Positions 14,249 through 22,810 of a DNA stretch of 64,000 nucleotides are shown here, in pieces. Position numbers and translations under genes: made by a program. The notes below the pieces were generated by a model. That model was not told the DNA's origin and made no database searches. It saw nothing but the letters and a program-made list of their open reading frames with translations. Position 1 is the first letter of the stretch. Every line of letters starts with the position of its first letter. The DNA comes from Methylobacterium sp. J-030 (GTDB lineage Bacteria; Pseudomonadota; Alphaproteobacteria; Rhizobiales; Beijerinckiaceae), in NCBI RefSeq assembly GCF_022829545.1, contig NZ_JAKSYM010000091.1, forward strand, positions 33,259 to 97,258, in the 5' to 3' direction.

Positions 14249-14521
14249 TCAGCGGCCCGAGGGCGCGCCGGATGTGCCGTGCTGGAATCCCGACGCGTTA
14301 GGCGGCCCCTTCATCTTGCCGTCCTGGCTGGCTGTGTTGTCCGGGGTCGTCGTGCCGGCAGTCCCGGTGGTCTCGGCTTTGCCGAAGCCCGCAGCATTGG
14401 GCGAGCCCTTCATACGGGGCGTCGTGCCGGGCGTGCCGGCGGCACCGGTATTCTCGGCGGCCCAGGCCCCGCTCCCCATCGACAACAGGGCCACAGCCGC
14501 GATCACTGCGGTCTTGCGCAT
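14249..14521 (-). CDS. Small secreted Gly/Thr-rich protein
   Basis: The 90-residue product starts at ATG 14521 after GAGGAG. It has a signal peptide (MRKTAVIAAVALLSMGSGAW, cleavage near AWA-AE). The mature part contains two imperfect copies of an M-K-G-[SP]-P-N-A-[AS]-G-F motif linked by Thr/Gly-rich segments. Such short periplasmic proteins are common in Methylobacterium and have no assigned function. It is the first chromosomal gene beyond the island. Confidence 0.75.
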   Translation of the reverse strand: MRKTAVIAAVALLSMGSGAWAAENTGAAGTPGTTPRMKGSPNAAGFGKAETTGTAGTTTPDNTASQDGKMKGPPNASGFQHGTSGAPSGR

Positions 14522-14620
14522 GGCAATCTCCTCGAGCGTTCCACGATCACGTCTCGCGCGTGACCTGCGCATCAACGTCCACGCCGGCAGCCCGTTCACT
14601 GCGTTGGATCACCCATCCGG

Positions 14621-15184
14621 CTAGCGGACGGTGATCGCGTTTTTGATGGTGTCGTAATCCCCGCGCTTCAGGACCCGACGCGTCACGAGGTCGTCAGGTG
14701 CCGTATAGGGGCGAAACTCGATGATCCGCCGACCGATCATGCCGGCCCCCAGCGCGTTCAATTGCTCGACCGAAGCCGTGTTGAGATCGACGCTCCCAGC
14801 GGGCAACGCGGCGGGATCCTGAGCCGCGTTGGGCACCGTCTCCGTTCGCAAAGCCGTTGCCGACGGATTGTCGGGTTGCCGCGCGGGAGAACCGGGATCG
14901 GCCGATGAACCGGGGGCCACCGGCGGCCCGGCCGGAGCGGCGGCGGGCGGGGATGGCGCCGTCGCCACCATCCCCGGCCCGGAGGACGATCCCGGCGCGA
15001 TGGTCCGAATGGATTGCCCCCTGGCATCCACGGGGGTTCGCGGCTGTTGCGACAGCGGAACGGCCGCGGCGGCGCGCTTGTCCGGGCCGCCTTGAGGACG
15101 AGGGCCATAGCCGATCCAGAGGGCAGCGAAGATCACCGCGATCACCGCCAGACCGGCGCTCACCGACAGAACCGAACGGATCAT
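14621..15184 (-). CDS. Membrane-anchored helix-hairpin-helix protein, ComEA-like
   Basis: The 187-residue protein has one N-terminal membrane helix (residues 5-27), a long Pro/Ala/Ser-rich linker and a C-terminal helix-hairpin-helix domain starting with [20 protein letters not shown], as in ComEA DNA receptors. The linker would span the periplasm and present the DNA-binding domain. The second hairpin half is somewhat divergent ([20 protein letters not shown]). Function in DNA uptake is possible; many alphaproteobacterial homologues are uncharacterised. Confidence 0.75.
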   Translation of the reverse strand: MIRSVLSVSAGLAVIAVIFAALWIGYGPRPQGGPDKRAAAAVPLSQQPRTPVDARGQSIRTIAPGSSSGPGMVATAPSPPAAAPAGPPVAPGSSADPGSPARQPDNPSATALRTETVPNAAQDPAALPAGSVDLNTASVEQLNALGAGMIGRRIIEFRPYTAPDDLVTRRVLKRGDYDTIKNAITVR

Positions 15185-15662
15185 TCTCCCCCCTCTTCGG
15201 CTGGCCCGAACCCTGTTTGGAGCCGCGACACCGCCTGCGCTTCCTCAGGGATCACACGGGGCAATTCAAGGTTCGTTCGAGCCTCGCTGGATTGTCTCAA
15301 CAGCGGGCGATCGCTGGTCCTCGGACCCAGGCCTCACCTCTATACCGGGTTGCGACCGGCGAAGGACGATCTGCGCCGGCGGGGGCGGTGCCATGCGCGG
15401 AGACCGACCTTGCTCCATTGACTTCGCAGCCGCACACCCGCATATCGGCGATGCAGCGTCAGCGGCCGTCATGGCCCGCTTGAGGGGGCTGCGTGACGGA
15501 TCGGGCGCCTCCCAGCGTGATCCGGCCCCCCTCTTCATAACGTGCATGCACCCGGGCCGCCCCATCACGCGGGCTGCCCCCTGCCAACGGACCGGCCCGA
15601 ACACGACGCTGCTCGCACAAGATGCGAGGCGCCCGGCCGGCCCTGCTGCATCGGATACATCT
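15185..15662. other. Gene-free stretch ahead of the RNA helicase gene
   Basis: About 480 bp without a supportable gene. Frames crossing it lack ribosome sites and have skewed composition. It probably holds the divergent control region of the ComEA-like gene and the helicase gene; DEAD-box helicase genes often have long leaders, but I see no specific element. Confidence 0.5.
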
Positions 15663-17210
15663 TTGACCCAATTCACCGATTTCGGCCTTGCCCAGCCCGT
15701 ATTGCGGGCGCTCGGCGAGGCTGGCTACGTCACGCCGACCCCGATCCAGGCCCAGGCGATCCCGCCGGCCATGGAGGGTCGCGACCTCTGCGGCATCGCA
15801 CAGACGGGCACGGGCAAGACGGCGGCCTTCGCGCTGCCGATCCTGCACCGCCTCTCGCTCTCGGACCGCCGCGCCCCGCGCCGCGGCTGCCGCGTGCTGG
15901 TGCTCTCGCCGACCCGCGAGCTCGCCAACCAGATCGCAGAATCGTTCTGCGATTACGGCCGCCACCTGTCCTACACCACCACGGTGGTGTTCGGCGGCGT
16001 CACCATCAGCCGTCAGGAGCGGGCGCTGGCCCCGGGCGTCGACATCCTGGTCGCCACCCCCGGCCGGTTGATCGACCTGATCGAGCGCCGGTCGCTGACG
16101 CTGGAGGGCGTCGAGATCCTCGTCCTCGACGAGGCCGACCAGATGCTCGACCTCGGCTTCATCCACGCCCTCAAGCGCATCGTGAAGATGCTGCCCGAGA
16201 AGCGCCAGAGCCTGTTCTTCTCGGCCACCATGCCGAAGAACATCGCCGGCCTCGCGAGCCAGTACCTGAAGGATCCGGTGCAGGTCGCTGTGACGCCGGT
16301 CGCCACCACGGCCGAGCGGGTCGAGCAGCAGGTGATCTTCGTCCACACCGGCGCCAAGCAGGCGCTGCTCGGCCACATCCTGCGCGATCCGGGAATCGAG
16401 CGCGTGCTCGTCTTCACCCGCACGAAGCACGGGGCGGACCGCGTCGTGCGCGGCCTCGACAAGGTCGGGATCGCGGCGGCGGCGATCCACGGCAACAAGA
16501 GCCAGCCCCAGCGCGAGCGGGCGCTCGCCGCCTTCAAGGACGGCGCCTGCCGGGTGCTGGTCGCCACCGACATCGCGGCCCGCGGCATCGACGTCGAGGC
16601 CGTGAGCCACGTGATCAATTTCGACCTCCCGAACGTGCCCGAGAGCTACGTCCACCGGATCGGCCGCACCGCCCGGGCCGGCGCGGACGGGCTCGCCATC
16701 TCGTTCTGCAACGACGAGGAGAGGGCCTACCTGCGCGACATCGAGCGCATCACCCGCCAGAAGGTGCCGGTGACGGGCTTCCCCGAGGGCTTCACCCCGC
16801 CCTCGCGCCAGGAGGCGGCCGAGATCGCCCGCGAGGAGGAGCGCCGGCCCGAGCGGCAGCAGCAGCGCCCCGGCGGCGGCCGTCCGGGCCAGCGGCCCCG
16901 GCAGCAGCAGGGCCGTCCCCAGCAGGGCCGGCCCGAGGGCGGCCGCGGCTTCGGCGGCCAGGGCGCGCCCCGGCAGGGCCGGCCGCAGGATGGCCGGACG
17001 GACGGGCGCAACGACAACCGCGGTCCCGCCCCGCAGGCACGCGAGGCCCGTGCGGACCGGCCGGCCCGGCCGCAGGGCGAGCAGCGTCCCAGCCAGGGCC
17101 GCCCGAACCGCGACGGCCGGCCCCAGCGGGCCGAGTCCCGCCCGCGCAACGGCGGCGGCGGTAGCGAGGGCCGCAACATCGGCTGGCTGGAGCGGGCGCC
17201 CCGCTCCTGA
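15663..17210 (+). CDS. rhlE: DEAD-box RNA helicase, RhlE type
   Basis: The start is taken at TTG 15663, giving the family's N-terminus ([20 protein letters not shown] with the Q-motif TPIQ) and 515 residues; the open frame continues further upstream without a better start. ATP-dependent unwinding motifs are all present: AQTGTGKT (46-53), [20 protein letters not shown] (155-158), [16 protein letters not shown] and [10 protein letters not shown]. From about residue 385 the tail is Arg/Gly/Gln-rich and disordered, typical for RNA binding and ribonucleoprotein association. Likely roles are ribosome assembly and RNA turnover, especially in the cold. An intrinsic terminator follows. Confidence 0.92.
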   Translation: MTQFTDFGLAQPVLRALGEAGYVTPTPIQAQAIPPAMEGRDLCGIAQTGTGKTAAFALPILHRLSLSDRRAPRRGCRVLVLSPTRELANQIAESFCDYGRHLSYTTTVVFGGVTISRQERALAPGVDILVATPGRLIDLIERRSLTLEGVEILVLDEADQMLDLGFIHALKRIVKMLPEKRQSLFFSATMPKNIAGLASQYLKDPVQVAVTPVATTAERVEQQVIFVHTGAKQALLGHILRDPGIERVLVFTRTKHGADRVVRGLDKVGIAAAAIHGNKSQPQRERALAAFKDGACRVLVATDIAARGIDVEAVSHVINFDLPNVPESYVHRIGRTARAGADGLAISFCNDEERAYLRDIERITRQKVPVTGFPEGFTPPSRQEAAEIAREEERRPERQQQRPGGGRPGQRPRQQQGRPQQGRPEGGRGFGGQGAPRQGRPQDGRTDGRNDNRGPAPQAREARADRPARPQGEQRPSQGRPNRDGRPQRAESRPRNGGGGSEGRNIGWLERAPRS

Positions 17211-17238
17211 ACCCGCGACATCGCCGGACATGAAACAG

Positions 17239-17272
17239 CCGCCCGGGACCCCACCGTCCCGGGCGGTTTTTT
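17239..17272 (+). terminator. Intrinsic terminator after rhlE
   Basis: Perfect 11-bp arms CCGCCCGGGAC (17239-17249) and GTCCCGGGCGG (17256-17266) with a 6-base loop are followed by six T residues. Confidence 0.92.
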
Positions 17273-17387
17273 CGTGCGCTCACACCTTCGCGAGGCCCCA
17301 AAGGTGCGTCTCGTAGCAGCTCGATCGCGCGCTAGTTGATCCAGCCGGCCGTAGGGCCAGCAAACCAATCATCGGAGAAAACGCCTT

Positions 17388-17861
17388 ATGCTCAGGATTC
17401 TGGTCCCGGCCGCCGCGCTCGTCGCCGCGTCGCTCTCGCCGGCTCTGGCCCTCGAAGTAACGAAATCCGTCGATGTCGCGGCTTCGCCGGAGACGGTGTG
17501 GAAGACCATCGGCGGGTTCTGCGGGATCGGCGATTGGCATCCGGTGATCGAGAAGTGCGCCCTGTCCAAGAAGGGCGGCAAGGATGTCCGCACGCTCAGC
17601 CTGAAGGGCGGCGGGACGATCGTCGAGGAGGAGGAATCCCGCAGCGACAAGAAGATGGACTACACCTACACGATCCTGCAGGGACCGCTGCCCGTCACCG
17701 ACTACCACTCGACCATCATGGTCGCGAAGGCCGGCAGCGGCTCCAAGGTGACGTGGACGGGCACGTTCAAGGCCAAGGGCGCTCCCGACGACAAGGCCAA
17801 GGAGGCGATTGCGGGGGTCTACGACGCTGGCCTCAAGGGCATCGCCGACAAGGCGAAGTAA
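17388..17861 (+). CDS. Secreted SRPBCC (START/Bet v1-like) family protein
   Basis: The 157-residue protein starts at ATG 17388 with GGAG upstream and has a signal peptide of about 21 residues (ending ALA-LE). The mature part is a single SRPBCC ligand-binding fold: VTKSVDVAASPETVWKTIGG opens the domain, IGDWHPVIEKC follows and the C-terminal helix ends in DAGLKGIADKAK. Members bind hydrophobic ligands or act as cyclases and dehydratases. This periplasmic version is common in Methylobacterium; its ligand is unknown. Confidence 0.85.
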   Translation: MLRILVPAAALVAASLSPALALEVTKSVDVAASPETVWKTIGGFCGIGDWHPVIEKCALSKKGGKDVRTLSLKGGGTIVEEEESRSDKKMDYTYTILQGPLPVTDYHSTIMVAKAGSGSKVTWTGTFKAKGAPDDKAKEAIAGVYDAGLKGIADKAK

Positions 17862-17977
17862 CCCGGCTCCCCGCCCGGTGCGGGAGAGCGTCGCCGCTTT
17901 TCCGCACCGCGACAGGCGTCTTCCCTTCCGGGGCCGGCAACCCATCTCATCCAGCGGATTGTCAGGGGATCGGCATC

Positions 17978-18163
17978 ATGCGGTTCGAACTCTACCGGGA
18001 CGCCAAGGGCGAGTGGCGCTGGCGCCTGCGGGCGCGCAACGGCGAGGTGATCGCCGATTCGGGCGAGGGCTACGTCCGCCGCGAGGATTGCGAGCACGGC
18101 ATCGCCCTGGTGCGCCAATGCGCCGAGGCGCGCATCGAGGACATGACCACGAAGATCGCCTGA
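17978..18163 (+). CDS. DUF1508 (YegP-like, UPF0339) small protein
   Basis: The 61-residue product has the DUF1508 core MRFELYRDAKGEWRWRLRA followed by NGEVIADSGEGYVRREDCEH. ATG 17978 follows an AGGGGATC ribosome site. These small soluble proteins form a beta-beta-beta-alpha unit, often in tandem; only one copy is present here. Their function is poorly defined. Confidence 0.85.
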   Translation: MRFELYRDAKGEWRWRLRARNGEVIADSGEGYVRREDCEHGIALVRQCAEARIEDMTTKIA

Positions 18164-18327
18164 CGGTTCGGGTCTCAACCCGGGATCAACCCTGTCCGAA
18201 CTCCGCAGCGGTTACGCTGCAACGCTTCGCCTCGCCCATGCGTTGCAGCGTTTCGGACCGGGCGGAGGTTCTCGCTTCCCGTGCGGTTCGTCGTCCGAGA
18301 CGCAATCACGCAAAGGGAGTCGAGACC

Positions 18328-18597
18328 GTGCTGAGGAAATTCCTGCTCGCGGCCCTGCTGGTGCTGGGCTTCGCGGCTGCGGCACCGGAGGGCGCGTCCG
18401 CCGCGCCGATCGGCCCGGGGCTCGCCCTGCCGGCCAATGCCGCCCCGGCGGTGACCGAGAAGGCCCAGTACTATTACCGTCGTCGCTTCTACGGTCCGCG
18501 GCCCTATTACCGCCGTCCCTACTTCTACCGGCGCCGGTTCTACGGCCCGCGGCCCTACTATCGCCGTCCCTACTTCCGGCGCCGGTTCTACTACTGA
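18328..18597 (+). CDS. Secreted Tyr/Arg-rich repeat protein
   Basis: The GTG at 18328 is preceded by GGGAG at eight bases. The 89-residue product has a signal peptide (residues 1-24, ending ASA-AP). After residue about 48 it consists of tandem units of the form YYRRRFYGPRPYYRRPYF. Such Tyr/Arg/Pro proteins are frequent in Methylobacterium genomes and may coat the envelope or bind polyphosphate or nucleic acid by charge, but no role is proven. A strong terminator follows. Confidence 0.75.
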   Translation: MLRKFLLAALLVLGFAAAAPEGASAAPIGPGLALPANAAPAVTEKAQYYYRRRFYGPRPYYRRPYFYRRRFYGPRPYYRRPYFRRRFYY

Positions 18598-18617
18598 GCC
18601 GATCCTGACCTGACCGA

Positions 18618-18647
18618 CCCGGCGGCTCCCCGAGCCGCCGGGTTTTT
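18618..18647 (+). terminator. Intrinsic terminator
   Basis: CCCGGCGGCTC (18618-18628) and GAGCCGCCGGG (18632-18642), an 11-bp stem with a 3-base loop, are followed by TTTTT. Confidence 0.92.
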
Positions 18648-18743
18648 AGTGACCCGATTCGAGATGCGCGTGGGAAGGCCATGCGATATGATGCAGGCGA
18701 CGGGACCGTCGGCGACAGATCGGCCGGCCCGGGAGGACGCCTA

Positions 18744-18881
18744 ATGAACGATCTTGCGCAAAGCGCCGAGCGGGCGGCCGCGACGCCGGAATTCTGGCAT
18801 TCCATCCCGCTCGAATGCATTCTGAGCGCGGCCGCCATCCTGCTGGCGGCGGGGCTCAAGCTCGCCGGCCTTCTGTCCTGA
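18744..18881 (+). CDS. Small single-pass membrane protein
   Basis: A 45-residue ORF starts at ATG 18744 with GGAGG upstream. Residues about 22-44 (IPLECILSAAAILLAAGLKL) form a membrane helix; the N-terminus is polar and probably cytoplasmic. No family is recognised. It may be co-transcribed with the thioesterase gene 27 bp downstream. Confidence 0.6.
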   Translation: MNDLAQSAERAAATPEFWHSIPLECILSAAAILLAAGLKLAGLLS

Positions 18882-18907
18882 CGGCGCGCGACGGACGGGT
18901 GGACGGC

Positions 18908-19360
18908 ATGGAGCACGTCGCAATCGCATCGGCCGCGGGCGCGGCGCCGCCTCCGGAGCTCGATGTGCCGAAGGGCGACCTGACGGTCCGCACCATCGCG
19001 ATGCCGGCGGACACCAACGCCAACGGCGACATCTTCGGCGGCTGGGTGCTGTCGCAGATGGATCAGGCCGGCGGCATCGCGGGCGTCGACCGGGCGCAGG
19101 GCCGGGTCGTCACCGTGGCGCTCGATGCCATGACGTTCATCCGGCCGGTCCGGGTCGGCGACGTGCTGTGCGTCTACACCCGGGTCTCGCATGTCGGCCG
19201 GACCTCGATGAAGATCGAGGTCGAGGCCTGGGCGCGGCGCTTCTGCACCCAGGTCCGCGAGCGGGTGACGCAGGCCACCCTCACCTTCGTGGCGATCGAC
19301 GAGGCGGGCCGGCCCCGGCCGATCCCGCCGGACATCGCCGCGCCCCGGGCGGCTACTTGA
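18908..19360 (+). CDS. Acyl-CoA thioesterase, YciA type (hotdog fold)
   Basis: The 150-residue enzyme hydrolyses acyl-CoA thioesters in the cytoplasm. The YciA signature is clear: RTIAMPADTNANGDIFGGWV with the catalytic Asp in the NANGDIFGG loop, followed by SQMDQAGG and the FIRPVRVGDVL strand. The extra 20-residue N-terminus is poorly conserved, so a later start is possible. Its 3' end overlaps the convergent sodC gene by eight bases. Confidence 0.88.
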   Translation: MEHVAIASAAGAAPPPELDVPKGDLTVRTIAMPADTNANGDIFGGWVLSQMDQAGGIAGVDRAQGRVVTVALDAMTFIRPVRVGDVLCVYTRVSHVGRTSMKIEVEAWARRFCTQVRERVTQATLTFVAIDEAGRPRPIPPDIAAPRAAT

Positions 19361-19892
19361 TCACCGCGCAGGCGACCCGGTCGCCGGCGCCGCCGATCGG
19401 CTGGCTGGTGTGGTCGTCCTCGTTGGCGTGGATGATCAGCGCCGAGCCGTCCCCGTCCTTCAGGCCGCCCTCGCCGTTGAGCGGCGTCTCGCTCCAGACC
19501 TCCGCATTGGCCGAGCCGTCCTGCGCCACGTAGAGGTTCGGCAGGTCGCCCTCGTCGGGCCCGTCCGGGTTGAGCAGGCCGTGCTTGCTCTGATCGTGGT
19601 TCACGTGGGCCTTGGAGTTCATGAACTTCGGATCGTAGCAGTCGCCAACGGCGTGGAAATGCATGCCGTGCCAGCCGGGCGGCAGGGCGCCGGCCTGAAG
19701 CGCGACGCGCAGCACCAGGGCGTTGGCGCCGTCGCGGATCGCCAGCGAGCCGATCGTGTCGCCCTTGGCGTTCTTGATCGGCGCCGAGAAGGTCTCGGTG
19801 GCCTTGGCGGCCTCCTTCGGCGGCTCCTGGGCGTGGGCACCGCCCGCGGCGGCGGTCGCGAGCAGAGCGAGCAGCGGAAGGGTACGAATCAT
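19353..19892 (-). CDS. sodC: Periplasmic Cu/Zn superoxide dismutase
   Basis: The 179-residue enzyme dismutates superoxide in the periplasm. It has a signal peptide (residues 1-21, ending AHA-QE). Copper ligands are in GMHFHAVGDC, further metal ligands in AHVNHDQSKHG and the conserved GDLPNLYV, and the closing histidine in HANEDDH. Cysteines in GDC and VAC should form the family disulfide. It is convergent with the thioesterase gene with an eight-base overlap. Confidence 0.93.
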   Translation of the reverse strand: MIRTLPLLALLATAAAGGAHAQEPPKEAAKATETFSAPIKNAKGDTIGSLAIRDGANALVLRVALQAGALPPGWHGMHFHAVGDCYDPKFMNSKAHVNHDQSKHGLLNPDGPDEGDLPNLYVAQDGSANAEVWSETPLNGEGGLKDGDGSALIIHANEDDHTSQPIGGAGDRVACAVIK

Positions 19893-20001
19893 GCGGTGGC
19901 TCTCCTGTCAGGCCCGGTCTAGTTAGGGAGCGCGGCGGCCGTCGACAGGGCCGCGCGCGAGAACCTATGCCGCAGATCTGCCGCGACCGCACGAAGCCCT
20001 G

Positions 20002-20766
20002 ATGACCTCAGACCGGACCATACCGGACCGCGCCCCGACCCCGCGGCGCGCCGACCTGTTCCTCGTGGAGCACGGCCATTTCGAGAGCCGGGCCCGGGCG
20101 CAGGCCGCGATCCGGGCGGGGAAGGTGCGGGTCGACGGCAGGCCGCTGACGCGCGCCTCCGAGACGATCGAGCCGGGGACGCGGATCGAGGCCGCCCCGG
20201 AACACCCCTACGCCTCGCGCGGCGGCCTCAAGCTCGCCGCGGCCCTGGACGCGTTCGACCTGGACCCGACGGGCCGCGTCGCCCTCGATATCGGTGCGTC
20301 AACCGGCGGCTTCACCGACGTGCTGCTCGCCCGGGGGGCACGCCATGTCCACGCGGTCGATGTCGGCCGGGGGCAGCTTCATCCGCGGATCGCGGCCGAT
20401 CCCCGTGTCACGAACCGGGAGGGCACCGACATCCGCAGCCTCGATCCGGCCGCGCTGATGCCGCGCCCGGATTTCGCGAGCGTCGATGTCAGCTTCATCG
20501 GCCTGCGCCTCGTGCTGCCGGCGCTCCCGGCGCTCCTGGCACCGGGCTCGGGCCTCGTCGCGCTGATCAAGCCGCAATTCGAGGCCGGACGCGAGCGGAT
20601 CGGCCGGGGCGGCCTCGTGCGCGATCCCGCCGTCCATGCCGAGGTCTGCGCGGCGGTGCGCAGCGCGCTGGAGGGGCTCGGCGCCGCAATCCTCGGCCTG
20701 ATCGCCTCCCCCGTGACCGGCGGCGACGGCAATGCCGAATTCCTGATCGGCGCGAGGTTTTCTTGA
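20002..20766 (+). CDS. tlyA: TlyA-family rRNA methyltransferase
   Basis: The 254-residue protein has an N-terminal S4 RNA-binding domain (RADLFLVEHGHFESRARAQA followed by GKVRVDGRPL) and an FtsJ-like Rossmann methyltransferase domain. The SAM site is LDIGASTGGFTDVLL, and catalytic-type residues occur in SRGGLKL, DVSFIGL and IKPQFEAGRE. Family members methylate ribose 2'-OH in 16S and/or 23S rRNA. Its stop overlaps the next methyltransferase start (TTGA), so the two form a two-gene RNA modification operon. Confidence 0.9.
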   Translation: MTSDRTIPDRAPTPRRADLFLVEHGHFESRARAQAAIRAGKVRVDGRPLTRASETIEPGTRIEAAPEHPYASRGGLKLAAALDAFDLDPTGRVALDIGASTGGFTDVLLARGARHVHAVDVGRGQLHPRIAADPRVTNREGTDIRSLDPAALMPRPDFASVDVSFIGLRLVLPALPALLAPGSGLVALIKPQFEAGRERIGRGGLVRDPAVHAEVCAAVRSALEGLGAAILGLIASPVTGGDGNAEFLIGARFS

Positions 20767-21998
20767 GCGAGACGGTCACGATCCGGGAGCTCGGCGCCCG
20801 CGGCGACGGCATCGCGGAGGATGGGACCCTCGTGCCCTACGCGCTGCCGGGCGAGCACGTGGCGATCCGGCGCGAGGGACGCCGCGCCGAGCTGCTGGGC
20901 CTCGAGCTGGCCTCCGCCGACCGCGTCGAACCGTTCTGCCCCTACGTCATGCGCTGCGGCGGCTGCCGGACGCAGCACCTCGCCCGGCCGGCCGAGCTCG
21001 CCTGGAAGCGGGGCCTCGTCGCCCAGGCACTGTCGCAGGCCGGGCTCGACGTGACGCCCGACCCCACCATCGACGCCCACGGCGCGGGGCGGCGGCGGCT
21101 CACGCTCCATGTCCGGGCCGTCGAGGGCCGGGCCGAGGCCGGCCTGATGGCGGCGCGCAGCCACGCGCTGGTGCCGATCGACCACTGCCCGATCACCGTG
21201 CCGGCGCTGCACCCGGCGCCCGAGGTTGCGTGCCGCCTCGCCGCCCCCCTGGGCCACGGCCGCAAACCCCTCGACGTTGCGGTCACCGCCACCGACCAGG
21301 GTCTCGATATCGACCTGCGCGGCCACGGGCCGGTGAGCGCGGGCGTCGGCGCCGCCCTGGTGCGGATCGCGGGCGAACTCGGGCTCGCCCGGCTGTCGCT
21401 CCACGGCGAGCGCCTGATGGAAGCCGAGCCGGTCTCGGTGACCGGCGACGGCACGCGCCTCTACCCGCCGCCCGGCGGCTTCCTCCAGGCCACCGCCGCG
21501 GGACAGGCCGCCCTGACGGAGCTGACCCTCGCGGCCCTCGGCCCCCGCCTGCGCCGCGTTGCCGACCTGTTCGCGGGCTGCGGGCCGCTCAGCCTCGCGA
21601 TGGCCGGGCGCGCCGCGATCCACGCTGTAGAATCCGATGCCGCCGCGCTCGCCGGCCTCGACCGGGCCGCCCGGGCGGCGACGGGCCTGCGGAGCATCAC
21701 CACCGAGCGCCGCGACCTGTTCCGCCGCCCGCTGCTGCCCCTCGAGCTCGACGCCTTCGACGCGGTGGTGCTCGATCCGCCCCGGGCCGGCGCGGAGGCC
21801 CAGGCCCGCCAGCTCGCCGCCGCGAAGGTGCCACTGGTCATCGGCATTGCCTGCGACGCCGGCACCTTCGCCCGCGACGCCGCCACCCTCGTGGCCGGCG
21901 GCTACAGGCTGGAGTCGGTCACGCCGGTCGACCAGTTCCGCCACGCGGGGCATGTCGAGATGGTCGGCGTGTTCCGGCGCGCCGCGCGGCGTCGGTGA
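20763..21998 (+). CDS. Class I SAM-dependent RNA m5U methyltransferase, RumA/TrmA family
   Basis: This 411-residue enzyme (TTG start overlapping the tlyA stop) should methylate C5 of a uridine in rRNA or tRNA. A short TRAM-like N-terminus is followed by the iron-sulfur cysteines in FCPYVMRCGGCRTQH. The methyltransferase domain has DLFAGCGPLSLAMA and LDPPRAGAEAQ. The nucleophilic Cys is in GIACDAGTFARD, where most relatives have SCNPATLARD, so one usually conserved Asn is Asp here. Whether the target is 23S U1939 or U747 cannot be decided. Confidence 0.88.
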   Translation: MSETVTIRELGARGDGIAEDGTLVPYALPGEHVAIRREGRRAELLGLELASADRVEPFCPYVMRCGGCRTQHLARPAELAWKRGLVAQALSQAGLDVTPDPTIDAHGAGRRRLTLHVRAVEGRAEAGLMAARSHALVPIDHCPITVPALHPAPEVACRLAAPLGHGRKPLDVAVTATDQGLDIDLRGHGPVSAGVGAALVRIAGELGLARLSLHGERLMEAEPVSVTGDGTRLYPPPGGFLQATAAGQAALTELTLAALGPRLRRVADLFAGCGPLSLAMAGRAAIHAVESDAAALAGLDRAARAATGLRSITTERRDLFRRPLLPLELDAFDAVVLDPPRAGAEAQARQLAAAKVPLVIGIACDAGTFARDAATLVAGGYRLESVTPVDQFRHAGHVEMVGVFRRAARRR

Positions 21999-22052
21999 GG
22001 CACGCAACCTGCGGCGGAGTCTCACGTTCTCCCCGGCGATTGGAGATTTTCC

Positions 22053-22325
22053 ATGCCCCGAGGATCCCTGCGTCTGCTGGCGCTCGCCGCCCTGAGCCTC
22101 GCCCTGCCCGGCTCGCTGGCGGCCCAGACCGTCGCGCCCGACCAGACCGGCACCGGCGGAGGCCCCGCTTCGACGATCACGGCGCCGAACACCAACCGTT
22201 ACGGCGTCACCAAGCCGCCCGGCACCTCCATGGGCCCCGGCGAGGTCCCGTCCCGCCGGCAGCAGCGGCGCGAACGGGCGCTCACCGACAAGATCGACGA
22301 CAGCATCTGCGACGGCTGCAATTAG
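22053..22325 (+). CDS. Small secreted hypothetical protein
   Basis: The 90-residue protein starts at ATG 22053 with GGAG upstream. It has a signal peptide ending LAA-QT (residues 1-24), a Thr/Gly/Pro-rich middle and a charged C-terminus ending in KIDDSICDGCN with two cysteines. Similar short exported proteins are typical of Methylobacterium. No function can be given. Confidence 0.7.
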   Translation: MPRGSLRLLALAALSLALPGSLAAQTVAPDQTGTGGGPASTITAPNTNRYGVTKPPGTSMGPGEVPSRRQQRRERALTDKIDDSICDGCN

Positions 22326-22458
22326 AGGTGTCTATGCCGCATCGGGCACCGGTTTGGCGAAGAAGCGTCAGCTCGAAGCCTCGGGGCCGCGCACGATCGC
22401 AACGCGCAGGTCACATAATCGCACTGCGTGGCAAGATCATCGAAGGATCCCACCCGCC

Positions 22459-22572
22459 CCTCATCCTGAGGTGCCCGCGCCAGCGGACCTCAAAGGAGGG
22501 CTCCAGGGATCGCGCGGCTGGCTGGAGGGCTCCTTCGAGGCCTCCGCTACGCTCCGGCACCTCAGGATGAGG
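22459..22572. repeat. Long-hairpin intergenic repeat, 114 bp
   Basis: Perfect 16-bp terminal arms CCTCATCCTGAGGTGC (22459-22474) and its complement (22557-22572) flank an inner imperfect palindrome with CTCCAG and CTGGAG. The surrounding 22,326-22,810 has no supportable gene. This type of hairpin element occurs many times in Methylobacterium-like genomes (recalled, not searched). Confidence 0.7.
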
Positions 22573-22810
22573 TCGTGGGTTGGACAACCAACCCGAAGCA
22601 TCCTGATGCGTGTCATGTACCGTTTGGAACACGTGGGGCACGGCTTTAGGCTCATCGCGGCAAGCGCCGGCTCGGAACCGGGCCGCAATGTCACGGAAGC
22701 GTCAGAAAACACCGCCACACCCGCGGCGCAGCTTGCGCCGGGAGTCGCCGTGCCGGATGCGGATCAATCCCAGCGCTGTCCCGTGACCGTCCTGCACCCG
22801 AGACCTGTTC

